Of a stretch of DNA of 39,857 nt, positions 1-8,099 are shown piece by piece. Under the pieces are notes generated by a model. That model was not told where the DNA came from. It made no database searches and worked only from the letters and a program-made list of their open reading frames with translations. The first letter of the stretch is position 1; every line of letters begins with the position of its first letter. Location of the stretch: the NCBI GenBank assembly GCA_001513075.1, contig LFSE01000112.1, positions 1 to 39,857 of the forward strand. The letters are read 5' to 3'. The DNA comes from Clostridiales bacterium DTU074. GTDB taxonomy: Bacteria > Bacillota > Clostridia > Caldicoprobacterales > Caldicoprobacteraceae. A program made the position numbers and the translations under genes.

Positions 1-2030
1 TAACATCTTTTAAGACAGCACAATTGGTAACAAAGTTGCCCTATATTGATAAAGTTTTGTTTGTAGTAGATCGCAAAGATTTGGATTATCAGACTATGAA
101 AGAATATGACAGATTTAAAAAGGGTGCAGCCAATGGCAACACCTCTACAAAAATTCTACAGGAACAATTGGAAGATCCCGATTGCCGTATTATAATTACC
201 ACTATTCAAAAGCTGGATGTATTCATTAAGAGAAACAAAAAACATGATGTTTACAGCAAGCATGTAGTTCTTATATTCGATGAATGCCACCGCAGCCAAT
301 TTGGAGATATGCACAAAAGAATAACACGAGCATTTAAAAAGTACTATATGTTTGGTTTTACAGGAACACCGATATTTGCAGTTAATGCTCCCAGTGGAGG
401 GGATCCTCTATTAAAGACTACGGAACAGGCTTTTGGAGATAGATTACATACTTATACAATTGTAGATGCGATAAATGACGGGAATGTATTGCCTTTCAGA
501 ATAGATTTTGTTGACACAATGAGAATAAAGGATGATATTGAAGATAAAAAAGTTAGAGCTATTGACACGAAAAAAGCTTTGGAAGCACCGGAACGTATAC
601 GGGATATAGTGAGCTATGTATTGGATCACTTTGACCAGAAAACGAAACGCAATACTTATTATTCCCACAAAGGTCGACGGGTAAGGGGGTTTAATTCTAT
701 ATTTACAACAAGTGGGATCCCAATGGCTATGAAATACTATTCAGAGTTTAAAAAGCAAACAAAAGAGAGAAATTACCCGCTTAACATTGCTCTTATATAT
801 AGCTATAATCCAAATGAAGGTGAGGCAGATATTTTAGATGATGATGTATCATTTGATACTGACAGGCTGGATCAAACGTCCCGGGATTTTTTAGAAGATG
901 CAATTAATGATTATAACAAAATGTTTAAGACTAATTATAATACTTCTTCAGCTGAGTTTGAAAATTACTACAAAGATGTGTCAATGCGAGTTAAAAATCG
1001 TGAGATAGACTTGCTTATAGTGGTCGACATGTTCTTAACAGGTTTTGATGCTACGACCCTTAATACGCTATGGGTAGATAAAAACTTAAGACACCATGGT
1101 TTAATTCAGGCTTTTTCCAGAACAAATCGAATACTAAACAGTGTAAAAACTTACGGCAATATAATCTGCTTTCGCGATTTAAAAGAAGAGGTGGATAAAG
1201 CTATTGCACTGTTTGGAGACAAAGATGCAGAGAGTATAATTCTACTAAAAACGTACGAAGAGTATTACAATGGTTATGAAGAAAAGGGCAGGCGTTATCC
1301 GGGATATAAAGAAATGATAGAGGAGCTTAAGAGTACTTATGCTCTTGGTCAACCCATAATAGGAGAAGAAGCGCAGAAAGACTTTATAAAGAAGTTTGGA
1401 GCAATTCTAAGGTTAAAAAATATACTGACTTCTTTTGATGACTTCCAAGGCAACGAAATTTTAAGTGAAAGGGATTTTCAGGATTACCAGAGTATTTACC
1501 TTGATCTGTATCAGGAGTACAGAAGGCATAAAGATGCAGATAAGGAAGATATAAACGATGATATTGTGTTTGAAATAGAATTAGTTAAGCAAATTGAGGT
1601 AAATATTGATTATATACTTATGATGGTAGAAAAATATCGCAAATCCAATTGCAAAGATAAGAGTATTCTTGTGGATGTTAACAAAGCCATAGGGGCAAGC
1701 ATGCAATTGAGAAATAAAAAAGAGCTTATTGAAGCATTTATAAACACGGTGAATGTTAATACGGATGTTGAAAGGGATTGGAGAATTTTCGTTGACGCTC
1801 AAATGGAGTCTGATCTGGAAAAAATAATTGAAACAGAAAGATTAAAGAGGGAAGAAACAAAAACGTTTATTAATAACTCGTTCAGAGACGGTGTATTGAA
1901 AACAACAGGCATGGATATAGATAATATATTACCACCAATGTCGAGATTTAGGGGAGGGCGTGCAAGTAAAAAGCGGACTGTAATTAAGAAGTTAACAGAG
2001 TTCTTTGAAAGATACTTTGATTTAGTATAA
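1..2030 (+). CDS. hsdR: Type I restriction enzyme R subunit (HsdR), 5'-truncated by window edge
   Basis: This is the motor and nuclease subunit of a type I restriction-modification system, which translocates and cuts unmodified DNA. The frame is already open at base 3 and reads TSFKTAQLVTK, which in HsdR directly follows the Walker A motif, so the N-terminal nuclease domain and Walker A lie outside the window. Visible SF2 helicase motifs are DECH (about 279-290), FTGTP (about 357-371), and the C-terminal DMFLTGFD and QAFSRTNR segments near 1030-1125. The stop is TAA at 2028-2030. The gene is AT-rich: 61-120 has 17 G+C of 60, against 34 of 60 at 4501-4560 in spoIID, which suggests horizontal acquisition. 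HsdM and HsdS would be expected upstream. The family is certain; whether the complete gene is intact is unknown. Confidence 0.95.
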   Translation, partial: TSFKTAQLVTKLPYIDKVLFVVDRKDLDYQTMKEYDRFKKGAANGNTSTKILQEQLEDPDCRIIITTIQKLDVFIKRNKKHDVYSKHVVLIFDECHRSQFGDMHKRITRAFKKYYMFGFTGTPIFAVNAPSGGDPLLKTTEQAFGDRLHTYTIVDAINDGNVLPFRIDFVDTMRIKDDIEDKKVRAIDTKKALEAPERIRDIVSYVLDHFDQKTKRNTYYSHKGRRVRGFNSIFTTSGIPMAMKYYSEFKKQTKERNYPLNIALIYSYNPNEGEADILDDDVSFDTDRLDQTSRDFLEDAINDYNKMFKTNYNTSSAEFENYYKDVSMRVKNREIDLLIVVDMFLTGFDATTLNTLWVDKNLRHHGLIQAFSRTNRILNSVKTYGNIICFRDLKEEVDKAIALFGDKDAESIILLKTYEEYYNGYEEKGRRYPGYKEMIEELKSTYALGQPIIGEEAQKDFIKKFGAILRLKNILTSFDDFQGNEILSERDFQDYQSIYLDLYQEYRRHKDADKEDINDDIVFEIELVKQIEVNIDYILMMVEKYRKSNCKDKSILVDVNKAIGASMQLRNKKELIEAFINTVNVNTDVERDWRIFVDAQMESDLEKIIETERLKREETKTFINNSFRDGVLKTTGMDIDNILPPMSRFRGGRASKKRTVIKKLTEFFERYFDLV

Positions 2031-2110
2031 TCTGGATGAAACTCTGAATTGTTGTCGTGCCCGTATTTTGACTAAAATAAAAGGTCGGAATTGGAAGGAG
2101 ATTCGGCGAT

Positions 2111-2314
2111 ATGAAACTGGGAATGAGAAAGCCAAGCTTAAATAAAAGAATATCAGCAAGAACAAGCCTCAAAAGACAGTTGGTCCACAGAGGAGGCCTT
2201 AAAATGCCAAAAGGTTATGGTTGGGTGAGAAATCCCAGGAAATATGTTTATAATAAAGTATATAACAAAACAACTTTTGATATATTCAAGGTGTTGAAGA
2301 AGCTGTTTAAATAG
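2111..2314 (+). CDS. Small basic conserved-hypothetical protein, 67 aa
   Basis: The start ATG is preceded by AAGGAG at 2095-2100. The product is very basic, rich in Lys and Arg, and contains the segments RISARTSLKR, PKGYGWVRNP and YNKVYNKTTFDI. It has no signal peptide or membrane segment. I recall similar short proteins in Clostridia and Bacilli without a known function, but I cannot name a family. The charge suggests nucleic-acid or ribosome binding, which is only inference. It lies between hsdR and the SRAP gene and ends 19 nt before the SRAP start, so it is probably co-transcribed with that gene. Confidence 0.7.
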   Translation: MKLGMRKPSLNKRISARTSLKRQLVHRGGLKMPKGYGWVRNPRKYVYNKVYNKTTFDIFKVLKKLFK

Positions 2315-2333
2315 GATGCGGGGAGGAATTTAT

Positions 2334-2984
2334 ATGTGCGGAAGGGTTCTGCTGGACAGCGGAATAATAGAGATGATCCAGAAGTTCAGAATAAAAAACA
2401 GGCAGGTTGACGATTATACAAAAGGTGAGCTGTTTCCCTCCCAGAATTTGCCCGTTGTGTTTGAGAGAGATGGAAGGACGATTACGTTGGGCAAGTGGGG
2501 TTTCGCACTTGATTTTAGAAAGAGTTTGGTTATCAATGCCCGGGCTGAGACCATCATGGAGAAAGTTATGTTTAAGGAGGCCATAGCCACTACCAGGTGC
2601 ATAATTCCCGCCAATATGTTTTATGAATGGCAGGTTCAGGGCAGTGGCAAAAAAGTTAAATACCAGATTGGGCTGCAGGACAGCTCCATTATGTCTTTGG
2701 GCGGGATTTACAGGGTTTCCCTGGATAAGGATTTAAAACCTCAGCTCAGCTTTGTAATCATAACTACCCAGGCTGACGAAAGTATAAGGGAGATACACCA
2801 GAGGATGCCCCTGATTTTAACCGATGATGCGGTGGATGTATGGCTTAAACAGGATATGTCCATGGATACGATTTCGGAATTGCTCAAATCAAATTTCGGT
2901 CATAAATTCGTTATTGAGAAATGTAATGACAAACCTGACAAACCGCCCGGTGACAAACCATATGAGCAGTTATCCATGTTTTAA
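2334..2984 (+). CDS. SRAP domain protein (YedK/HMCES-type abasic-site DNA-protein crosslinker)
   Basis: SRAP proteins cap abasic sites in single-stranded DNA by forming a thiazolidine crosslink through their N-terminal cysteine. The protein must therefore start MCGR, which fixes the start at ATG 2334, with GGGAGG at 2321-2326 as ribosome binding site; an in-frame ATG at 2316 is rejected because it would bury the cysteine. Cys2 is present, with Asn68 and Arg70 in VINARAET, Glu98 in FYEW and His155 in IHQRMPLIL. These match the active-site Cys, Asn, Glu and His known from the family. Length is 216 aa, normal for the family. The gene is 19 nt downstream of the small basic protein. The product is cytosolic and acts in replication-fork protection and the SOS response in general. 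Confidence 0.95.
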   Translation: MCGRVLLDSGIIEMIQKFRIKNRQVDDYTKGELFPSQNLPVVFERDGRTITLGKWGFALDFRKSLVINARAETIMEKVMFKEAIATTRCIIPANMFYEWQVQGSGKKVKYQIGLQDSSIMSLGGIYRVSLDKDLKPQLSFVIITTQADESIREIHQRMPLILTDDAVDVWLKQDMSMDTISELLKSNFGHKFVIEKCNDKPDKPPGDKPYEQLSMF

Positions 2985-3357
2985 ATGGCTTTTATCATTC
3001 AGGGATAATGATTTACAGCGGCTGATTCCTGGGCAAAATCGGCTTTTTTGCGTGAATGGACGGGAAACCGGCATGATTACAGCAGCTGGTCCAAGCACAG
3101 AAGTTAAGCTTTTTTGCGTGAATGGACGGAAACCAGTATTTAGGCCGGCAGGATCGATGCGGGCGTCAGAATAACCGTATATGGTACATTTTTGCCTTAA
3201 AATAGTACAATCACAAAAAAAGGAACATAAGCCGGAGAGAAATGCTGTAACTTTTGTATGTCGGCAGCGTAACAAACCAACAAGACACCCGGTATACAAA
3301 GAATGAAAAATGGAAATAATCAAAATGTACTGTGTTATACAAAGCATTGAGAGGGTT
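2985..3357 (+). other. Intergenic region with a pair of short direct repeats
   Basis: I see no credible gene here. The region holds two copies of a T-rich repeat (3042-3069 and 3108-3134, listed separately). An AT-rich stretch at about 3180-3225 could contain the promoter for the downstream ywmB-spoIID genes, but no well-spaced -35/-10 pair is convincing. Frames that remain open here on both strands are explained by the repeat (a PFTQKS reading on the minus strand) and have no ribosome binding site. Confidence 0.6.
3042..3134. repeat. Pair of 27-28 bp direct repeats, 66 bp apart
   Basis: Copies lie at 3042-3069 and 3108-3134. The first 22 bases are identical; the first copy then has one extra G before a shared AAACC. 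Each begins GCTTTTTTGCGTG. The reverse complement resembles the pair at 38504-38595, which suggests one family of short interspersed repeats. Confidence 0.7.
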
Positions 3358-4176
3358 GTGGGTGAAATGGTTTTTAGGAAAGCGCTGCTGATCACAATAA
3401 CAACATGTCTGATTATTCTTCCGATTTCTGTGCATGGGTGGGCTGTTTTTGATGGAGGAGGGCTTAAACCCTGGTACGACTTAAACCGAATATCTAATGA
3501 GGGAAAGGTCGTATCTATGGATGATATGATGGCGTTTGTCGGCTTTCAAAGGGAGTATCTGGATGTGAACGCATGGGCAAGGCTGGGAGAAGATTATGCG
3601 TCCGTTCAGGACCTGGAGCTGTTGGCTGATAGGGCGTCAAAATTTTTTGGGATTGAGGGTGATTATGATCATATTTCCAGCCAGGGAGAAGGTATAATAC
3701 AGGTAACCGTAAGAGGGGTTAACGAGAATAAGCAGGTGGTAAGCATAACATGCTATAGTGTAGATACCTCCTGCGACAATAATAGAAAACTGGAGAGCTA
3801 TATGGTCATCAATATTGTGGATAGAATCCAGAGGATAGATGTATCTGAGGCAAAACACAGTGTGGAGGTATTTTTTGATACAATTGGGCTCAACGCAAAA
3901 ATTACGACCACTCTGGTGGGAAGTTCCAAAGGAAAATTAAGTCTAAAGGAAATGGAAGGCATTTGCAATGAGCTGTTTAGCCACATTCGGGCTGACAGGA
4001 CAGAAGGCATAACGGATGGAGAGTTTATAAGCATCAGCGGTTATTCCCCTTTATTCGATGAATGCATCACATCCAATGGCAAGTCTGTTAATATTCAGGT
4101 GGCTATGCGCTATAACTCATATATGGACAGGACCTATCTATGGATTGGAGTTCCTATAATAAATATTGAATGCTAA
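3358..4176 (+). CDS. ywmB: YwmB family protein (DUF1779, TATA-box-binding-like fold), exported
   Basis: The C-terminal part, with segments SISGYSPLFDE, VNIQVAMRYNS and IGVPIINIEC, follows the pattern of B. subtilis YwmB (SISAFTDEWEE, MNLQIALRS, VGTPIVTTEY). The function of YwmB is unknown. The N-terminus after the start is a signal sequence or membrane anchor (VFRKALLITITTCLIILPISVHGWA), so the product is probably exported. The start is uncertain: GTG at 3358 or ATG at 3367 lie just after GAGAGG at 3349-3354, while the more upstream ATG at 3310 has no ribosome binding site. It lies directly before spoIID, close to the B. subtilis order (ywmB-murAA-spoIID); here murA is absent from between them. 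Confidence 0.85.
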   Translation: MGEMVFRKALLITITTCLIILPISVHGWAVFDGGGLKPWYDLNRISNEGKVVSMDDMMAFVGFQREYLDVNAWARLGEDYASVQDLELLADRASKFFGIEGDYDHISSQGEGIIQVTVRGVNENKQVVSITCYSVDTSCDNNRKLESYMVINIVDRIQRIDVSEAKHSVEVFFDTIGLNAKITTTLVGSSKGKLSLKEMEGICNELFSHIRADRTEGITDGEFISISGYSPLFDECITSNGKSVNIQVAMRYNSYMDRTYLWIGVPIINIEC

Positions 4177-4263
4177 GGTGTTGAAATATACAGGTTCTAA
4201 TTTCCTCCGTTCAATCATAGGATTATGATATTGAGGCTATTCCTGGAGAGCGGGGGAAAGAGA

Positions 4264-5283
4264 ATGAGATGGTGGGTAAACTTCATACTATCCATTGTAT
4301 TGATTGTATTGATTATCCCAACGCTGATTATAAAAGGTTTTTCGTCGGATAAAGCCGAGAGCGAGTCTGCGGCTTTCGGGGATGATGAGCGGGGGGATGA
4401 CATAAGTATTACAAGGCAGGTAAGGGTACCTGATGTGGCAATGTATGATCATACTACAAAAAAATTGGTCAGGCTGGCTCTGGAGGATTATGTTGTAGGA
4501 GCGGTAGCTGCGGAAATGCCGGCTTCCTTTGAATTGGAGGCCTTAAAGGCTCAGGCGGTTGCGGCCAGGACTTTGGCAATGAAAAAGATGAGAGCCTTCG
4601 GAGGAAGGGGATGTGATAAGCATCCCCAGGCAGATGTTTGCAGTATGTTTAATCACTGCCAGGCCTGGATTTCCGAGCAACAGATGAAAAACAACTGGAA
4701 GGACAGATATCAGGCCAATTATGAGAAAATAAAAAAGGCCGTTGAGGAAACGCAGGGTTACATAATTACATACAGGGATGAACCCATAGAGGTTTTCTAC
4801 CATTCTACCAGCAACGGCAAAACCGCGGATGTAAGCGAGGTGTTTTCCGTATCCCTTCCGTATTACGCTGTGGTAAACAGCCCCGGGGAGGAGGACAGTC
4901 CAAGATACAGACAGACCTTTACCTTTTCCAACGATGAGTTTGTGCGCATCTTCAAAAAAAGTTACCCCTCAAGCAATTTGAGCGTATCTAACCTGGCATC
5001 TCAAATAAAGATCAAAAGCTATACCGAAAGCGGCAGGGTCAGGGAAGTGGTAGTCGGCGGGATAACCGTTAAGGGAACCGAATTCAGACTTCTTTACGGC
5101 CTGAACTCCACCGATTTTAAGTTTCGCTTTGAAAAGAATAAGGTAAAGATTGATACTGTCGGTTTCGGCCATGGTGTTGGAATGAGCCAGGTAGGTGCCA
5201 ATCACATGGCCAAGCAGGGATATACGTATGTTGACATATTAAAGCATTATTATAAAGGAATAGAAGTAAAAAAATACAGGTAA
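4264..5283 (+). CDS. spoIID: Stage II sporulation protein D, SpoIID (lytic transglycosylase)
   Basis: SpoIID cleaves peptidoglycan glycan strands in the mother cell during engulfment, as part of the SpoIID-SpoIIP-SpoIIM machine. The start ATG 4264 is preceded by a GGGGGAAAG purine tract; an upstream in-frame ATG at 4225 lacks one. A membrane anchor spans residues 5-24. The catalytic Glu is Glu84 in AAEMPASFELEALKAQAVA, and the C-terminal signature GFGHGVGMSQVG follows at about residues 297-308. The 339 aa length is normal. In B. subtilis spoIID is sigma-E dependent; I could not find a convincing sigma-E promoter here. The gene ends in a hairpin terminator that overlaps its stop codon. Confidence 0.96.
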   Translation: MRWWVNFILSIVLIVLIIPTLIIKGFSSDKAESESAAFGDDERGDDISITRQVRVPDVAMYDHTTKKLVRLALEDYVVGAVAAEMPASFELEALKAQAVAARTLAMKKMRAFGGRGCDKHPQADVCSMFNHCQAWISEQQMKNNWKDRYQANYEKIKKAVEETQGYIITYRDEPIEVFYHSTSNGKTADVSEVFSVSLPYYAVVNSPGEEDSPRYRQTFTFSNDEFVRIFKKSYPSSNLSVSNLASQIKIKSYTESGRVREVVVGGITVKGTEFRLLYGLNSTDFKFRFEKNKVKIDTVGFGHGVGMSQVGANHMAKQGYTYVDILKHYYKGIEVKKYR

Positions 5284-5307
5284 TTGCATATACCTGTATT
5301 TTTTTTT
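5272..5307 (+). terminator. Rho-independent terminator of spoIID
   Basis: An 11-bp perfect stem AAATACAGGTA (5272-5282) / TACCTGTATTT (5291-5301) with an 8-nt loop is followed by a T-run to 5307. The stem contains the last codons and the first bases of the stop of spoIID. Confidence 0.75.
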
Positions 5308-5309
5308 AT

Positions 5310-5330
5310 TTTTTGGATAAAATCCAAAAA
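5310..5330 (+). promoter_or_regulatory. Hairpin immediately upstream of the spoIIQ ribosome binding site
   Basis: TTTTTGGAT (5310-5318) and ATCCAAAAA (5322-5330) are perfectly complementary around a 3-nt loop. The second arm runs directly into the GGAGG of spoIIQ (5331-5335). It could affect translation initiation or act as a second terminator-like element. Confidence 0.45.
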
Positions 5331-5344
5331 GGAGGTGAGCCGAA

Positions 5345-6253
5345 GTGAAATTTGCCAAATTAAAAGATGGGCTGAAAAGGACGTTTAACAGGGAAGCGGT
5401 TAAACGTTTTGTAAACAGACAGGGTTTTTATATAATTTTATTCATCTGTATTTGTGTTATCACGGCTACGGCATTGTGGACGTCCGGGAATATAGGCATC
5501 GGAATTCCGAGCAAGGAGGAAGAAAGGAATGCCGTCGAAAACCATGAAAGTCATGGACAGGAGGATATCGATGAAGAGGTGGCGAAGGAGACCGATGCCG
5601 GCCGGGATGCGGATAAGGTGGATATAAAGATAAGGGATGTGGTTGAAGCGCCGGCTGACCAGGAAGGAGATGATAGTAAAGAAAAGGCGCGGGAGGACAA
5701 TGTGCAGGATACGAAGGATAAGGATAGCCCGAAAACCGTTCAGACCGCTGAAAAGGATGAGAAATCGGTTCAGGCCGGCACTTCGGACAAAAGATTTGTT
5801 AAAGCAAACGTTGCCCCCGTGGCGTCATCCAATGCTGCCAAATCAAGGATAAAGATGCAAAAGCCGGTACAAGGGAAAATATACAAGGACTTTGTCATGG
5901 ACAGCCTTGTATATTCCAGGACGCTCAAAGAATGGACAACCCATGATGGAATTGATTTTGAGTGCCAATTGGGCAGCGAAGTTAAAGCCGCATTGGGCGG
6001 TACTGTGGAAAGTGTGGATGAGGATCCTTTGATGGGCATTGTAATAACCATTGATCATGGAAATGGACTGAAGACTCGGTATGCTAATCTGTCTACAAAA
6101 GATATGGTTGCCGTTAGTCAGAAGGTGGAACAGGGACAAGTGATAAGCGGAGTAGGCAGAACGGCATCCTTTGAAATATTGGATCCCCCGCATCTGCATT
6201 TCCAGGTTTTAAGGGATGGAAAAGCCGTTGATCCGAAAGAATATCTTGAGTGA
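5345..6253 (+). CDS. spoIIQ: SpoIIQ-like M23 (LytM) family protein
   Basis: SpoIIQ is the forespore membrane protein that joins mother-cell SpoIIIAH across the septum to form the engulfment ratchet and feeding channel. The start is GTG 5345 behind AAAGGAGGTGA (5328-5338). One membrane segment lies at residues 28-46, followed by a long acidic, low-complexity linker (about 55-150) and a C-terminal M23 domain. The zinc ligands His200 and Asp204 (THDGID) and the HLH motif (His283, His285) are all present, unlike in Bacillus SpoIIQ, where the metal site is degraded. The catalytic His of the YxHLS motif is replaced by Asn248 (YANLS). Identification rests on the domain order and its place right after spoIID. 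Confidence 0.9.
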   Translation: MKFAKLKDGLKRTFNREAVKRFVNRQGFYIILFICICVITATALWTSGNIGIGIPSKEEERNAVENHESHGQEDIDEEVAKETDAGRDADKVDIKIRDVVEAPADQEGDDSKEKAREDNVQDTKDKDSPKTVQTAEKDEKSVQAGTSDKRFVKANVAPVASSNAAKSRIKMQKPVQGKIYKDFVMDSLVYSRTLKEWTTHDGIDFECQLGSEVKAALGGTVESVDEDPLMGIVITIDHGNGLKTRYANLSTKDMVAVSQKVEQGQVISGVGRTASFEILDPPHLHFQVLRDGKAVDPKEYLE

Positions 6254-6366
6254 GCCGGATACCGGCGTTATGCTGTTGCTGGTTTATCTCGGCTGATTGC
6301 CAGCATGGCTTTGATGAATTTGTGTAAAGCCACCGTATTGCTTTGCCCGATATTATATACAGACTT

Positions 6367-6513
6367 ATGCAAACACTGATTCGGGACGTTTATGTAAATA
6401 CGGCTTTACCTGGTACTGGTGAACCCATTGTCAGAGCCATCGCCCCGGCGGATATTCCAGATTTATTAGAACCGCTGCTCCAGCGGGTATCCAAGAAAGG
6501 CTCCGGGAATTAG
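6367..6513 (+). CDS. Possible small ORF or gene remnant, 48 aa
   Basis: The frame is open from 6328 and reads MQTLIRDVYVN... with IVRAIAPADIPDLLEPLLQ towards its end. This composition looks more like a real protein than random sequence. There is no ribosome binding site before ATG 6367, and the stop lies inside the terminator hairpin. I do not recognise it; it may be the tail of a decayed gene. Low confidence. Confidence 0.25.
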   Translation: MQTLIRDVYVNTALPGTGEPIVRAIAPADIPDLLEPLLQRVSKKGSGN

Positions 6514-6535
6514 ACCCCCCGAAGCCTTTTCTTTT
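6496..6535 (+). terminator. Rho-independent terminator downstream of spoIIQ
   Basis: AAAGGCT (6496-6502) pairs with AGCCTTT (6523-6529). The stem continues with CGGG/CCCG after one mismatch, and TTCTTTTT follows. Confidence 0.6.
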
Positions 6536-6644
6536 TACTTTTTCCCTTTTTCCCTTCTATATAAGCCTTTTTCTGCATAATAATGTATAAACTTAACAAT
6601 GTTGAGCAGGCTATGGCTTTTAGGGGATTGTTGTAAGGGGGGTC

Positions 6645-6923
6645 TTGAATTTGAAGGATTATATAGAGGAAAGGGTCATAGAAATAGCGAATTATATGAT
6701 TGAGTCTAAGGCTACCGTCAGGGAGGTGGCCAAGGTTTTTAAAGTGAGTAAGAGTACGGTACATAAAGATGTATCCGAACGGCTTCCCAAGATTAATCCC
6801 ATCATGTGGGAGGAAGTAAAAAAAGTATTGGAAAAAAACAAGGCTGAAAGGCACATAAGAGGCGGAAGGGCTACCCGCATGAAATATAAAAAGCTTAGAG
6901 AAGAAAAAGATAATGCAGAGTAA
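6645..6923 (+). CDS. spoIIID: Sporulation transcriptional regulator SpoIIID
   Basis: SpoIIID is a small DNA-binding protein that activates and represses many mother-cell genes of the sigma-E regulon. The start is a TTG at 6645 behind a GGGGGG tract. The 92-aa sequence follows B. subtilis SpoIIID closely: YIEERVIEIANY at the start, a helix-turn-helix with FKVSKSTVHKDVSERLPKINP at about residues 32-52, and the basic tail HIRGGRATRMKYKK. It is followed after about 100 bp by mbl, as in B. subtilis. The gene lies in a separate transcription unit from spoIIQ because of the terminator upstream. Confidence 0.96.
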   Translation: MNLKDYIEERVIEIANYMIESKATVREVAKVFKVSKSTVHKDVSERLPKINPIMWEEVKKVLEKNKAERHIRGGRATRMKYKKLREEKDNAE

Positions 6924-6957
6924 AATCTCGAAAAAGGAAAAATTTATATAAAAAAAG

Positions 6958-6986
6958 GAGGATTTTTAAGAAGAAGATAGAATACT
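6958..6986 (+). promoter_or_regulatory. Putative sigma-H promoter of mbl
   Basis: GGAGGATTT (-35), an 11-nt spacer and ATAGAATAC (-10) fit the sigma-H consensus RnAGGAwWW-N11-12-RnnGAATww with a single mismatch at the last base. The AGGAGG here is not a ribosome binding site, as no start codon lies at a usable distance. The predicted start of transcription is about 40 nt before the mbl start at 7031. Confidence 0.55.
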
Positions 6987-7030
6987 CTATGAGATAGTTT
7001 ACTAAACCAATGAAAGGACAGGTTTGCAGT

Positions 7031-8062
7031 ATGTTGTTCAGGGATATTGGTATCGATTTGGGAACAGCCAGTGTATTGGTGTATGTAAAGGGAAAAGGAA
7101 TTGTTCTTAGGGAACCATCGGTCGTTGCCATTGATAAGAATACCAATAAAGTACTTGCAGTGGGTGAAGAAGCACGGAGGATGATTGGAAGGACGCCGGG
7201 GAACATTGTTGCCATCAGGCCTTTACGTGATGGGGTTATATCCGACTATGAGATCACCGAAAAGATGTTAAGGTATTTTTTGAATAAGATAGTGGGGCGT
7301 CCCGTGCTGTTCAAACTTCGCATTGTAGTATGCGTGCCCAGCGGAGCTACTGAGGTGGAGAAGCGGGCTGTATTGGATGCTGCTTACGAGGCCGGCGCCA
7401 GGCGGACATATTTGGTTGAGGAGCCAATTGCAGCTGCTATAGGGGCGGGCATTGATATCAGCAAGCCCTGCGGTAATATGGTAGTGGATATTGGGGGAGG
7501 AACTACCAATATAGCGGTTATTTCTTTAGGCGGCATAGTGGTTTCAAATTCGATAAAAGTAGCCGGCGACAAGTTTGATGAAGCTATAATCAGGTATATG
7601 CGGAAAAAGTACAACCTGTTGATTGGGGAGAGGACTGCTGAGGATTTGAAGATCAACATAGGAGTGGCTTTTCCGCGGGATGACGTTTCCTCCATGATGA
7701 TAACGGGAAGAAACCTCATTTCAGGATTGCCGAGGACAGTGTCGCTCACTTCCAATGAAGTTGCCGAAGCGTTGGCAGAACCGCTGCAGGCAATAGTTGA
7801 GGCCGTACATGCTCTGCTGGAAAGGACTCCTCCCGAACTGGCTTCCGACATAAGCGAGCGGGGGATAGTCATGGTGGGCGGAGGAGCTCTGCTTAATGGT
7901 ATGGATCAGCTGATACAGGAGCATACCAAGATACCGGTACACGTTATGGAAGATGCGGTGTCCTGCGTTGCTCTTGGGACCGGCAGGGTACTGGAGGCTC
8001 TGGATATGTATGGCTCCGTGGCGCTTAAGAGCTATTCCCGGGGTGAGGTTTTCGAAAGTTAG
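7031..8062 (+). CDS. mbl: MreB/Mbl-type bacterial actin
   Basis: An actin-like ATPase that forms membrane-bound filaments and guides lateral cell-wall synthesis. The start is taken at ATG 7031 because MLFRDIGIDLG matches the usual MreB/Mbl N-terminus; ATG 7010 would add a foreign heptapeptide. AAAGGA at 7013-7018 is the likely ribosome binding site. Phosphate-1 (GIDLGTASVLV, about 7-17), phosphate-2 (VDIGGGTTNIAV) and adenosine motifs (GIVMVGGGALLNGMD) are all visible. Length is 343 aa, normal. The location after spoIIID is that of B. subtilis mbl, but mreB and mbl cannot be told apart by sequence alone. A sigma-H-like promoter precedes it and a strong terminator follows. Confidence 0.95.
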   Translation: MLFRDIGIDLGTASVLVYVKGKGIVLREPSVVAIDKNTNKVLAVGEEARRMIGRTPGNIVAIRPLRDGVISDYEITEKMLRYFLNKIVGRPVLFKLRIVVCVPSGATEVEKRAVLDAAYEAGARRTYLVEEPIAAAIGAGIDISKPCGNMVVDIGGGTTNIAVISLGGIVVSNSIKVAGDKFDEAIIRYMRKKYNLLIGERTAEDLKINIGVAFPRDDVSSMMITGRNLISGLPRTVSLTSNEVAEALAEPLQAIVEAVHALLERTPPELASDISERGIVMVGGGALLNGMDQLIQEHTKIPVHVMEDAVSCVALGTGRVLEALDMYGSVALKSYSRGEVFES

Positions 8063-8099
8063 GATTGCCGGGAAAATATATCTTGATTCCGGTCCATTT

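Larger units (their letters stand above)
6254..6644 (+). other. Intergenic region between spoIIQ and spoIIID
   Basis: It holds a short ORF of unknown nature (6367-6513), a terminator (6496-6535) and an AT-rich segment (about 6555-6600) just before spoIIID, which could carry its promoter. TCTATAT...CATAATAAT near 6556-6584 is only a weak sigma-E resemblance. I see nothing else. Confidence 0.6.

Noticed and set aside
3042-3134. Possible CRISPR array
   Set aside because: Only two copies, not palindromic in the usual way, one short spacer, no cas genes nearby.
2970-3395. A 141-aa minus-strand open frame with two PFTQKS segments
   Set aside because: Explained by the pair of direct repeats at 3042-3134; no start signal and no recognised protein.
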